DNA of 7,145 nucleotides from positions 1 through 7,145 of the forward strand of contig JBGPIK010000353.1 of assembly GCA_041484845.1 (NCBI GenBank), written 5' to 3'. A program made the translations under genes and the position numbers. Shown here in pieces: positions 1 to 7,066 of the stretch. The notes under the pieces were generated by a model. It had not been told where the DNA came from, searched no databases, and saw only the letters and a program-made list of their open reading frames with translations. The stretch comes from JBGPIK01 sp041484845 (GTDB lineage Bacteria; Desulfobacterota; Binatia; UBA9968). Position 1 is the stretch's first letter; each line of letters opens with the position of its first letter.

Positions 1-1128
1 GGAGACTATCCAGACAATGCTGAACGGTACGTGTTTTTCAGCCGGGCCGCTTTGGAACTCTTGCGCCGCCGGCCGGTCGAAATCGTCCATTGTCATGACT
101 GGCAATCGGCCCTGGCCATCGTCGCGTTGAAAGCTCAGGGCGAGCGCTATCCCGAGCTGGCGACGGCAAAGACCGTTTTTACGATTCATAATTTGGGCTT
201 TCAAGGCATCTTTCGGGGGCTGGAGTGGCACTTGCTGAATCTCGACAGAAGCCTATTTAGCCCGGCGCACCTTGAATTTTTCGGCAAAATAAATCTTCTC
301 AAGGGCGCGCTGGTCCATGCCGATAAAATTACTACGGTAAGCCCAAGCTATGCAGGGGAGATCATGAGCGCAGAGCAAGGCTTCGGTCTTGATGGCGTGC
401 TCCGGGAGCGCGCTCAGGACGTGATCGGGATTCTGAACGGTGTTGATTACAGCCGATGGAACCCCGAAATTGACCCGTTTATCGCACAACGCTATGGTGA
501 AAATAGCCTTACGGCCAAAGGCAACTGCAAAAACAGTCTGCTCCTCGAGCTGGGTCTGCCGCTCAATGCCAAGGTACCGCTGGTGGGAATGATCTCGAGA
601 CTCACAGCCCAAAAAGGCTTGGACCTGATCGAGGCGATATTGGATAAACTGCTCGCACGGGACGTGCAGATGGTTGTCTTAGGAAGTGGCGAGCCGCATT
701 ACGAACAGTTCTTGACCCAAGCCGCTAAGCGTTACCCGGAAAAATTTGCCGCGCGTATCGGTTTTGACGAAGCTATGGCGCACAAGATCGAGGCGGGCGC
801 CGATATATTCTTGATGCCGTCGCTTTATGAGCCCTGCGGGCTGAATCAGATGTTTAGCTTGAAATATGGTACAATTCCTATTGTTCGCTCGGTCGGTGGT
901 TTGAAAGATACCATCGAGGATTATGCCGACGAAAGAGAAACGGGCACGGGCTTCGTTTTCGGCGAATATAAGCCGCAAGCGCTGATGGATGCGATTGAAC
1001 GGGCTTTGCGGGTATTTGGCGACAAGCGAGCTTGGATGAGTCTGTGCCGGAGGGTCATGAGCATGAATTTCTCATGGGAGCGCTCGGCTGAGACCTATAG
1101 TGAACTTTATCAAAAGCTTGCGCATTAG
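1..1128 (+). CDS. glgA: Glycogen synthase (ADP-glucose type, GT5), 5'-truncated by the window edge
   Basis: Transfers glucose from ADP-glucose to the non-reducing end of alpha-1,4-glucan in the cytoplasm (EC 2.4.1.21). The frame is open from base 1, and the first residues (GDYPDNAERYVFFSRAAL) already match the family. The GTG at 31 is therefore internal, and the true start lies outside the window. 375 residues remain; for a usual length near 480, about 100-120 N-terminal residues are missing, including the KxGGL ADP-glucose loop. Visible family motifs are HCHDWQ (residues 30-35), TIHNLGFQG, a TTVSPSYAGEI segment, LNGVD, SRLTAQKG (R200 and K205, matching the E. coli R300/K305 pair), and YEPCGLNQ with E277, matching the catalytic-region E377. 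The GT-B C-terminal domain is complete and ends in a normal TAG. It is followed after 17 bp by glgC on the same strand, so the two are probably cotranscribed. Family assignment is very secure. Confidence 0.97.
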   Translation, partial: GDYPDNAERYVFFSRAALELLRRRPVEIVHCHDWQSALAIVALKAQGERYPELATAKTVFTIHNLGFQGIFRGLEWHLLNLDRSLFSPAHLEFFGKINLLKGALVHADKITTVSPSYAGEIMSAEQGFGLDGVLRERAQDVIGILNGVDYSRWNPEIDPFIAQRYGENSLTAKGNCKNSLLLELGLPLNAKVPLVGMISRLTAQKGLDLIEAILDKLLARDVQMVVLGSGEPHYEQFLTQAAKRYPEKFAARIGFDEAMAHKIEAGADIFLMPSLYEPCGLNQMFSLKYGTIPIVRSVGGLKDTIEDYADERETGTGFVFGEYKPQALMDAIERALRVFGDKRAWMSLCRRVMSMNFSWERSAETYSELYQKLAH

Positions 1129-1145
1129 AGACGGCTGAGATTCTC

Positions 1146-2396
1146 ATGTTCATACTTGGCATCGTGCTCGCGGGAGGCAGGGGCGAACGTCTCTACCCAT
1201 TGACGAAACACCGGGCCAAACCTGCGGTTCCCTTCGGCGGTCGCTACCGCATCATTGATTTTGTTCTCTCCAACTTTGTCAATTCAGGCATTTTATCGAT
1301 CTACGTGCTCACTCAATTCAAAGCTCAATCTTTGCTCGAGCATCTGGAGAAGGGGTGGCGCACCTCCGATTTTTTGGGTGAACATTTTATCACGCCGGTA
1401 CCGGCGCAAATGCGGATGGGACGAAACTGGTATCAGGGCACTGCGGATTCCGTCTACCAGAACCTGTATCTCATCGACCGGCACAATCCCAAGCTCGTGG
1501 CGGTTTTCGGCGCCGATCACATCTACCGGATGAATATCCGGCAGATGATTGATGAACATCAAAGAAAGGGGGCCGTCGTGACGGTTGCCGCTCTCCCGGT
1601 GAAAATCGCAGAGGCGACGCAGTTCGGGGTCATAGAAGTCGACCCCGATTGGCGCATCGTTGGGTTTGAAGAAAAGCCTTCCCGGCCTAAGTCGATTCCC
1701 GGCGAGCCGGAATACGCGTTGGTATCCATGGGCAACTATCTTTTCGATACCGATGTTCTCGTCGACTCTCTCACTGCCGATGCCGAAAAGCCTTCGACTA
1801 AACACGATTTTGGACGTGACCATATCCCGGGGCTGGTCGAAAGCAGGAAAGTGTACGCCTACGACTTCCGTAAGAACCGCGTTCCGGTTCCTTTTAAAGG
1901 GGAAGAGGTCAGCTACTGGCGCGATCTCGGCACGGTCGAAGCCTACTACGAGGCCAACATGGATCTATGTTCCATTGATCCGTCGTTCAATCTTTACAAT
2001 CGGAGCTGGCCGCTGCGAACGGTCGGTTACGGCGACCCACCTGCCAAATTCGTTTTTGACTGGTATGACCGCCAGGGGGTGGCGCTCAACTCCATCGTTG
2101 CCGAAGGAACGATTATTAGTGGAAGCACGGTCCATAACTGCGTGGTGGGGCGTAATGTCAGAATTCATAGTTACAGCCAAATCGAGGATTCCGTGATAAT
2201 GGATTGGGTGGAAATTGGCCGTGGCTGCAAGATTCGCCGCGCCATTATCGACAAGTCCAATGTCATACCGCCGGGAACTGAAATCGGTTTTGATTTGGAC
2301 AAAGACCGCGAGCGTTACTTCGTGTCCGAGAGTGGCATCGTGGTGATCGGGCGCAGTCAGCCCAAAACCAATTGGATCACGACCGTTCAGTTATGA
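1146..2396 (+). CDS. glgC: Glucose-1-phosphate adenylyltransferase (ADP-glucose pyrophosphorylase)
   Basis: Makes ADP-glucose and PPi from ATP and glucose-1-phosphate, the committed and usually allosterically controlled step of bacterial glycogen synthesis (EC 2.7.7.27). The 416-residue protein is full length. The N-terminal nucleotidyltransferase domain (about 1-290) carries the VLAGGRGERL loop (7-16), RAKPAVPFGG (23-32), WYQGTAD (95-101), GADHIYRM with D124 matching catalytic E. coli D142, and FEEKP with K177 matching glucose-1-phosphate-binding K195. A left-handed beta-helix domain with irregular hexapeptide repeats follows (about 300-395). The ATG at 1146 places VLAGG at the usual distance from the N-terminus; its ribosome site is weak (TGAGA about 5 nt upstream). 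The residue aligned by hand with E. coli K39, the fructose-1,6-bisphosphate site, is H22, so activator response may differ. It lies 17 bp after glgA and is probably in the same transcript. Confidence 0.97.
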   Translation: MFILGIVLAGGRGERLYPLTKHRAKPAVPFGGRYRIIDFVLSNFVNSGILSIYVLTQFKAQSLLEHLEKGWRTSDFLGEHFITPVPAQMRMGRNWYQGTADSVYQNLYLIDRHNPKLVAVFGADHIYRMNIRQMIDEHQRKGAVVTVAALPVKIAEATQFGVIEVDPDWRIVGFEEKPSRPKSIPGEPEYALVSMGNYLFDTDVLVDSLTADAEKPSTKHDFGRDHIPGLVESRKVYAYDFRKNRVPVPFKGEEVSYWRDLGTVEAYYEANMDLCSIDPSFNLYNRSWPLRTVGYGDPPAKFVFDWYDRQGVALNSIVAEGTIISGSTVHNCVVGRNVRIHSYSQIEDSVIMDWVEIGRGCKIRRAIIDKSNVIPPGTEIGFDLDKDRERYFVSESGIVVIGRSQPKTNWITTVQL

Positions 2397-2581
2397 CTGC
2401 AGTGACAGGAGATTAACCGCACCATGGACAACGCGGCGTACCGACTTTTCTGCGATTGGGTTCAAATCATCGAGATTTGTTTCCCCTGTAATCAAATCGC
2501 TGTTCGGCCTATGAGTCACTGCCCCTGATGGCACTCGAACGTACAAAAGCCCGCGGTGAATGTTGTTGCGATTGAGCGCCA

Positions 2582-5005
2582 ATGAACCGCTACATTTGCA
2601 TTCATGGGCACTTTTATCAGCCGCCGCGGGAAAATCCTTGGCTTGAGGCGATTGAGCTTCAGGATTCGGCGTATCCGTATCATGATTGGAACGAGCGCAT
2701 CACGGCCGAATGCTATGCCCCCAATGCCGTTTCTCGTATTCTCGATGCCGAAAATCGAATCACCCGTCTCGTTAATAACTACGCTAAAATCAGTTTCAAT
2801 TTCGGTCCTACGCTTCTCGGTTGGCTCGCCGCCAACGCGCCGGAGGTCTACCAGGCCATCTTGGCAGCCGACCGGCAAAGCCAGGAAACTTTTTCGGGGC
2901 ACGGCTCAGCGATAGCTCAACCCTACAATCACGTTATTCTGCCTCTTGCCAATCATCGCGACCGCTATACTCAGATTTATTGGGGCATTCGCGACTTCGA
3001 GCATCACTTCGGACGGGCGCCTGAAGGCATGTGGCTACCCGAAACCGCTGTTGATTTGGAAAGCCTGGAGATCTTAGCGGAGTTGGGGATTCGTTTTACG
3101 ATTCTCGCGCCGCACCAGGCTAGCCGGGTACGAAGAGTCGGCAGCCAAACCTGGGACAGCGTCGCCGGCGGCCAAATTGATCCAACTCGCGCTTACGAAC
3201 AAAAACTGCCTTCCGGTCGCGCGCTTGCGATTTTTTTTTATGATGGACCTATTTCCCGCGCCGTCGCGTTCGAGGGTTTGTTATCCCGAGGAGAGAGCTT
3301 TGCCAACCGCCTTAACAACGCTTTTTCGGAAGAACGGGATCGGCCTCAACTCGTCCATATTGCAACCGATGGTGAAAGTTACGGTCATCACCACCGTTTT
3401 GGCGACATGGCGCTTGCGTATGCTTTGAATTACATCGAAATGAATCAGTTGGCGCGGCTGACCAATTATGGCGAATTTCTAGAAAAGCATCCGCCGACGC
3501 ATCAGGTAGAAATCAGCGAAAAAACATCTTGGAGTTGTTTCCACGGGATTGATCGTTGGTGGAGCGACTGCGGTTGTAACTCGGGGGCCCATCCTGATTG
3601 GCATCAAGCATGGCGCACGCCATTGCGCGATGCCTTCGACTGGCTGCGGGACTCGATCACGACGCCCTATGAAAAGACAGCCGCGGCCTTGCTAAAAGAT
3701 CCCTGGGCGGCTCGGGATGAATATATTGATGTGATTCATGATCGCAGCGCGGCGAGTCTGAATAAATTTTTGGCTCGCCATGCGGCGCTGGATCTCAGTG
3801 ACAGCGATCGCACGGTTGCGCTAAAGCTACTCGAGCTTCAGCGCCATGCACAGCTCATGTACACGAGCTGTGGCTGGTTCTTCGATGACCTTTCAGGGAT
3901 TGAAACCATCCAAGTGATCCAGTTTGCCGGGCGTGCTGTGCAATTGGCGCAACAGCTCTTCGGCGATTCCTTGGAAACTCGATTTGTCGAAAAACTTGCG
4001 TGGGTCAAAAGCAATCTGTCGGAGTACGGCGACGGCGAGCGCGTCTACCACAAGTACGTCGGAGCATCGCGGGTGGACTGGGAGCGAGTCGGCGCGCATT
4101 ATGCGGTAAGTTCATTATTTGAAAGTTATCCCGAGCGCACGAAGCTTTACTGCTTTGCCGCCGAGCGGAAGGATTATCAAGTCTACACTGCCGGCCTGAC
4201 CCGTCTAGTGGTGGGCCGGGTGCGATTGACGTCGGACATCACGCAATCCACGTCTGAGTTGGTCTTCGGGGTGCTCCACATGGGAGACCACAACGTCAAT
4301 AGCGGGGTTGAAGAGTTCACCAGTGAAGATAGCTACCGGGCTCTTACGCAAGACGCCCTGACCGCCTTCAGGCGCGCGGACTTTGCCGAGGTCATCCGCA
4401 TCATGGACCGACGCTTCGGAGAATCCAACTACTCCCTGCGCTCGCTGTTTCGCGATCAACAACGTAAAGCGCTCGACATTATGCTCGCCTCCTCGCTTAA
4501 GGAAGCGGAAGCCCTCTATCGCCAGATTTATGAGCATCGCGCTCCAATGATGCGGTTTTTAACAGACCTCAACATTCCCCTCCCACCCGCGTTTCATGCA
4601 GCCGCAGAGTTTGTTCTCAACGGCTACCTTCGGGAGATCATCGAGCGGGAAGACATCGATACGGAGCGGGTCCTTGCGTCACTGGAAGCCGCCAAATTTG
4701 AAGGTGTCCGGCTGGACAGCGCTACCCTGGAGTTCGCGTACCGGCAAAATCTCCAGCGCTTAACCGAGCGTTTCGTTACCGATCCCAGCGACGCTTGCTT
4801 AGAATTACTCAGCAACGCGGCAAGCGTGCTCGATCATCTACCCTTTAGCGTGGATTTGTGGAAAGTTCAGAACGGCTATTGCCAGGCACTTAAGACGGTC
4901 TACCCCGAAATGCTTAATCAGTGCGAAAGCGGCGATCAATCGGCTAAAGCGTGGATAGATGGTTTTAAACGGTTGGGAGACAAGCTAAGGGTGAAGGTGA
5001 CTTGA
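2582..5005 (+). CDS. GH57-family glycoside hydrolase-like protein with DUF3536 C-terminal region
   Basis: An 807-residue protein of the GH57 (COG1449-like) group whose members are usually named alpha-amylase/alpha-mannosidase without biochemical proof. The N-terminal catalytic (beta/alpha)7-type domain shows HGHFYQPPREN (8-18), GMWLPETAVD with E154 as the expected nucleophile, and HIATDGESYGHHH with D263 as the expected acid/base; both catalytic positions are intact. A conserved-looking WSCFHGIDRWWSDCGC stretch (C319, C330, C332) follows. The rest, roughly 420-750, is the helical DUF3536-type region, including SCGWFFDDLSGIETIQV. No signal peptide or membrane segment is seen, so it is cytoplasmic. 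The ATG at 2582 fits the family's MNRYxCIHGHFYQP start, although only a weak GAG lies upstream. It sits 185 bp after glgC on the same strand, so glycogen or a maltodextrin is the likely substrate. Hydrolysis, transglycosylation (branching) and debranching all remain possible. Confidence 0.93.
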   Translation: MNRYICIHGHFYQPPRENPWLEAIELQDSAYPYHDWNERITAECYAPNAVSRILDAENRITRLVNNYAKISFNFGPTLLGWLAANAPEVYQAILAADRQSQETFSGHGSAIAQPYNHVILPLANHRDRYTQIYWGIRDFEHHFGRAPEGMWLPETAVDLESLEILAELGIRFTILAPHQASRVRRVGSQTWDSVAGGQIDPTRAYEQKLPSGRALAIFFYDGPISRAVAFEGLLSRGESFANRLNNAFSEERDRPQLVHIATDGESYGHHHRFGDMALAYALNYIEMNQLARLTNYGEFLEKHPPTHQVEISEKTSWSCFHGIDRWWSDCGCNSGAHPDWHQAWRTPLRDAFDWLRDSITTPYEKTAAALLKDPWAARDEYIDVIHDRSAASLNKFLARHAALDLSDSDRTVALKLLELQRHAQLMYTSCGWFFDDLSGIETIQVIQFAGRAVQLAQQLFGDSLETRFVEKLAWVKSNLSEYGDGERVYHKYVGASRVDWERVGAHYAVSSLFESYPERTKLYCFAAERKDYQVYTAGLTRLVVGRVRLTSDITQSTSELVFGVLHMGDHNVNSGVEEFTSEDSYRALTQDALTAFRRADFAEVIRIMDRRFGESNYSLRSLFRDQQRKALDIMLASSLKEAEALYRQIYEHRAPMMRFLTDLNIPLPPAFHAAAEFVLNGYLREIIEREDIDTERVLASLEAAKFEGVRLDSATLEFAYRQNLQRLTERFVTDPSDACLELLSNAASVLDHLPFSVDLWKVQNGYCQALKTVYPEMLNQCESGDQSAKAWIDGFKRLGDKLRVKVT

Positions 5006-5145
5006 CCCGAAGCTTATGGCGAGTTCTGCATAAATCGTTTCATGGGGCATTCGCCGGCTTGCGTCATAAAATTGATAATCGCCGGTCGTCTGCATCATAA
5101 GCCGACGCGGCCCTTCTTGAAGCCAATCACTATTCGGACTTGACG

Positions 5146-5175
5146 AAAAAACTCGCGATCGGATCGGCTTCGATC
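5146..5175 (-). terminator. Weak candidate terminator downstream of the glycerate kinase
   Basis: On the - strand, 37 bp past the kinase stop codon, a 5-bp stem (GATCG/CGATC, + positions 5157-5161 and 5171-5175) with a 9-nt loop is followed by GCGAG and then six Ts (5146-5151). The short stem and the 5-nt gap before the T-run make it a poor intrinsic terminator. No better candidate is visible for either strand in the 206-bp convergent gap. Confidence 0.25.
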
Positions 5176-5211
5176 TCCAAACCGTTTGATTCCCGCGAAA
5201 GGCAAAAACGC

Positions 5212-6543
5212 TCAAGCGATCAAGACTAAACGGAGATCCATTACGTTTGTAAAAGTGGGTCCCGTGATCAGCAGATCATCGGTGGCCAATAAAACCGGAT
5301 AGGAATCGTTTCTTTGAAGATGTGCCAACGCGTCGAGTCCTTTGCTTCTCGCCCGTCGGATCGTCGTTCCGTCGACCAGGCCTCCGGCCGCATCCGTTGG
5401 ACCATCCGTTCCATCCGTGCCGGCACTAAGTACGACAATCCCGTCCGTTCCGTCCATTTCAAGTGCGGCCGCTAAGGCAAACTCTTGGTTGCGACCGCCA
5501 ACACCGTTACCCCGAACCGTGACGGTCGTCTCACCGCCCGAAACTAAACAGGCCGGTCGACTTATGGGATCCCCCGAATTTAAAACTTCCCTCGCTATCG
5601 CGATGTGAAATATTGCGGCATCACGAGCCTCTCCTTCGATAAAGCTCGAGAGAATGCAGCTGTGATATCCCAGTTCGCGGGCTCTTTCTTTTGCGGCATG
5701 GGTCGCCAAATGGTTATTTCCCACCACCACATTTGTAACGTTCGCAAAAATCGCATCGTCTGCTTTGAGTGTTTCCGGTAGCTCGCCTCGAATTCCCTTT
5801 GCTATGAGCTCGCGTACCGGCCGAGGGACTTGCTCTCGAAGTTCGTAGTGTTCGAGAATTCTGATGCAGTCTGCAAAGGTGCTCGGGTCCGGAGCCATTG
5901 GACCCGAAGCGATGGTTTCAATTGGGTCGCCAACGACGTCGGACAAAATCAGAGCCACGACCGTTGCAGGGTAAGCGATGCGTGCCAGACCACCGCCTTT
6001 GACCTGTGAAATGTGTTTTCGAACGGCATTGATTTCCGTGATTTTCGCGCCGCAATTGAGTAGCAACTCGGTGGTCTCTTGCTTGTTTTGCAACGAGACC
6101 CCTTCGCGCGGACGCGACAGTAACGCGGAGCCGCCGCCTGAAAGCAGGCAAACGATCAAATCATGTTCGTCGGCTTTCTTCAGTAAGCCGATCACTTTCG
6201 CGGTGGCCTCTAGCCCTTCACGGTCTGGGACCGGATGCCCTGCTTCGAGGATTTTTATCTTTTTTGTCGGGAGGCAGTGGCCGTATTTTACGATGACCGC
6301 GCCGCCGGTAATTTTTTCATCGAGAATTGCTTCGACGGCTTGGGCCATTCGCGCTGCGGCTTTACCGGCTCCCGCGATAAAGATGTTCCGATATCGCGAC
6401 AAATCGAATTGAGGCCCGGCAATATCGAGGATCTCGCCATGACGATGAACCAACCGTCTTATCGCATCCTCAGGATCCGCAGATTTTACAGCGGTGGTGA
6501 AAATAGAAAACGCATCGCGACGTAATTTATCTAACAAATGCAT
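5212..6543 (-). CDS. gck: Glycerate 2-kinase, MOFRL family
   Basis: Phosphorylates D-glycerate with ATP to 2-phosphoglycerate (EC 2.7.1.165), feeding glycerate from the serine, glyoxylate, tartrate or sugar-acid routes into lower glycolysis; cytoplasmic. From the ATG at 6543 it has 443 residues, the normal family length. The N-terminal DUF4147/MOFRL-associated domain has FIAGAGKAAA with K61, AGHPVPD (101-107), LLSGGGSALL (133-142), the INAVRKHIS..KGGG stretch (171-185) and LSDVVGDPIETIASGP (200-215). The C-terminal MOFRL domain has SGGE (335-338), GRNQE (350-354), SAGTDGTDGPTDAAGG (373-388) and TGPTFTNVMDLR (427-438). The frame extends in phase to a TTG at 6591 with GAGAGG 10 nt upstream, adding 16 residues (RLYDPRGTDR and so on). 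I prefer 6543 because the family usually begins just before the LLDKLRRDAF-like helix, although ATG 6543 has no clear ribosome site. It converges on the glycogen genes, so it is not in their operon. I see no transporter or reductase neighbour to name the pathway. Confidence 0.95.
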   Translation of the reverse strand: MHLLDKLRRDAFSIFTTAVKSADPEDAIRRLVHRHGEILDIAGPQFDLSRYRNIFIAGAGKAAARMAQAVEAILDEKITGGAVIVKYGHCLPTKKIKILEAGHPVPDREGLEATAKVIGLLKKADEHDLIVCLLSGGGSALLSRPREGVSLQNKQETTELLLNCGAKITEINAVRKHISQVKGGGLARIAYPATVVALILSDVVGDPIETIASGPMAPDPSTFADCIRILEHYELREQVPRPVRELIAKGIRGELPETLKADDAIFANVTNVVVGNNHLATHAAKERARELGYHSCILSSFIEGEARDAAIFHIAIAREVLNSGDPISRPACLVSGGETTVTVRGNGVGGRNQEFALAAALEMDGTDGIVVLSAGTDGTDGPTDAAGGLVDGTTIRRARSKGLDALAHLQRNDSYPVLLATDDLLITGPTFTNVMDLRLVLIA

Positions 6544-6655
6544 TGGCGTGGTTTGGACTCGATCCGTGCCCCTGGGGTCATACAGACGCAAATCCGCGCC
6601 GCCTCTCGTTTAAAAAAAGAGACTACGAAAAGAAAAGCGCAAAGTTAATGGGAAA

Positions 6656-6675
6656 AATTTTTGGAAAGAAAAATT
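6656..6675 (-). terminator. A/T-only hairpin at the 3' end of the small secreted gene
   Basis: A perfect 7-bp inverted repeat, AATTTTT/AAAAATT, with a 6-nt loop (GGAAAG on the + strand) overlaps the TAA stop of the gene at 6674. On the - strand it is followed by TTTCC. It has no G-C pairs, so as an intrinsic terminator it would be weak; it could equally be a chance product of this A/T-rich patch. If it does terminate, the glycerate kinase needs a promoter of its own in 6544-6655. Confidence 0.25.
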
Positions 6676-7045
6676 AAAAAAGCCTAAACCCGCCAAAGCC
6701 ATACTCGCCTATGGGTTTTCCATTGGAGGCGTCAAAAATATCTATGAGCATATTCTTTTCGGGATGTCCGGCAAGATAGCGGGAAAAAACCTCAATGAAC
6801 TCCTCTTTCTGGTTGAGATCGGCGTGCATAAAGCCTTCTCCCACATAAAGCCGATGGGGCCGTTTGCTACTATCGAGCCGCGTCCAGTAATGCGACCCGT
6901 TTGAGCCGAGTTGGTCAAGCCACATTTTATATGTAGAAATACGAGACTGAATTTCCTTAAATGTAAGACCTTCGGCCAAGGAGATTGCTGGGAACAACAA
7001 TGCAAATACGAGCGCAAAGGTAACCGTCTTTCTCTTTATCCGCAT
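6674..7045 (-). CDS. Small exported protein of unknown function
   Basis: I do not recognise a named family. The 123-residue product starts with a classical Sec signal peptide: basic MRIKRK, a hydrophobic core (TFALVFALLFPAI) and a likely signal peptidase I cut after SLA near residue 24. There is no lipobox cysteine. That leaves about 99 mature residues, probably periplasmic, with no further membrane segment and no cysteine. The mature part has a helical-looking start (GLTFKEIQSRISTYKMWL), a central YVGEGF motif, then YLAGHPEKNMLIDIFDASNGKPIGEYGFGGF. The aromatic/glycine-rich end suggests a compact alpha/beta fold. The frame runs upstream to a TTG at 7060, but the ATG at 7045 has GGGAG 5 nt upstream and puts the basic residues right at the N-terminus, so it is preferred. 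It lies 21 bp after an OmpA-like gene and is probably in its operon, which hints at a cell-envelope role; that is inference only. Confidence 0.82.
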   Translation of the reverse strand: MRIKRKTVTFALVFALLFPAISLAEGLTFKEIQSRISTYKMWLDQLGSNGSHYWTRLDSSKRPHRLYVGEGFMHADLNQKEEFIEVFSRYLAGHPEKNMLIDIFDASNGKPIGEYGFGGFRLF

Positions 7046-7050
7046 GGCTG

Positions 7051-7055
7051 CTCCC
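7051..7055 (-). promoter_or_regulatory. Ribosome binding site that fixes the start of the small exported protein
   Basis: GGGAG on the - strand ends 5 nt before the ATG at 7045. It lies inside the longer version of the frame that would begin at the TTG at 7060, so it argues for the ATG as the true start. Confidence 0.65.
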
Positions 7056-7066
7056 AGCAAGTCTAA

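Noticed and set aside
31..33. GTG at 31 as the start of glycogen synthase
   Set aside because: The same frame is open to base 1 and its codons before 31 already match the glycogen synthase family, so the real start lies before the window.
1293..1823. 176-codon - strand frame inside glgC
   Set aside because: It lies entirely antisense to conserved catalytic codons of glgC, so it is a shadow of that gene.
2451..2492. Possible sigma70 promoter (TTGGGT ... TGTAAT) before the GH57 gene
   Set aside because: The two boxes are about 25 bp apart and no other pair has acceptable spacing, so the match is not credible.
2391..2582. 63-codon frame on the - strand across the glgC-GH57 gap
   Set aside because: It starts at a TTG with no ribosome site, ends inside the glgC 3' end, and shows no recognised motif; it is most likely a chance opening.
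5392..5460. Short CCGT/CCAT-rich direct repeats near 5400-5458
   Set aside because: They encode the repeated DGTDG residues of the MOFRL family motif and are explained by protein sequence, not by a DNA repeat element.
5978..6412. 144-codon + strand frame inside the glycerate kinase gene
   Set aside because: It is antisense to well-conserved kinase motifs and has no domain of its own; it is a shadow frame.
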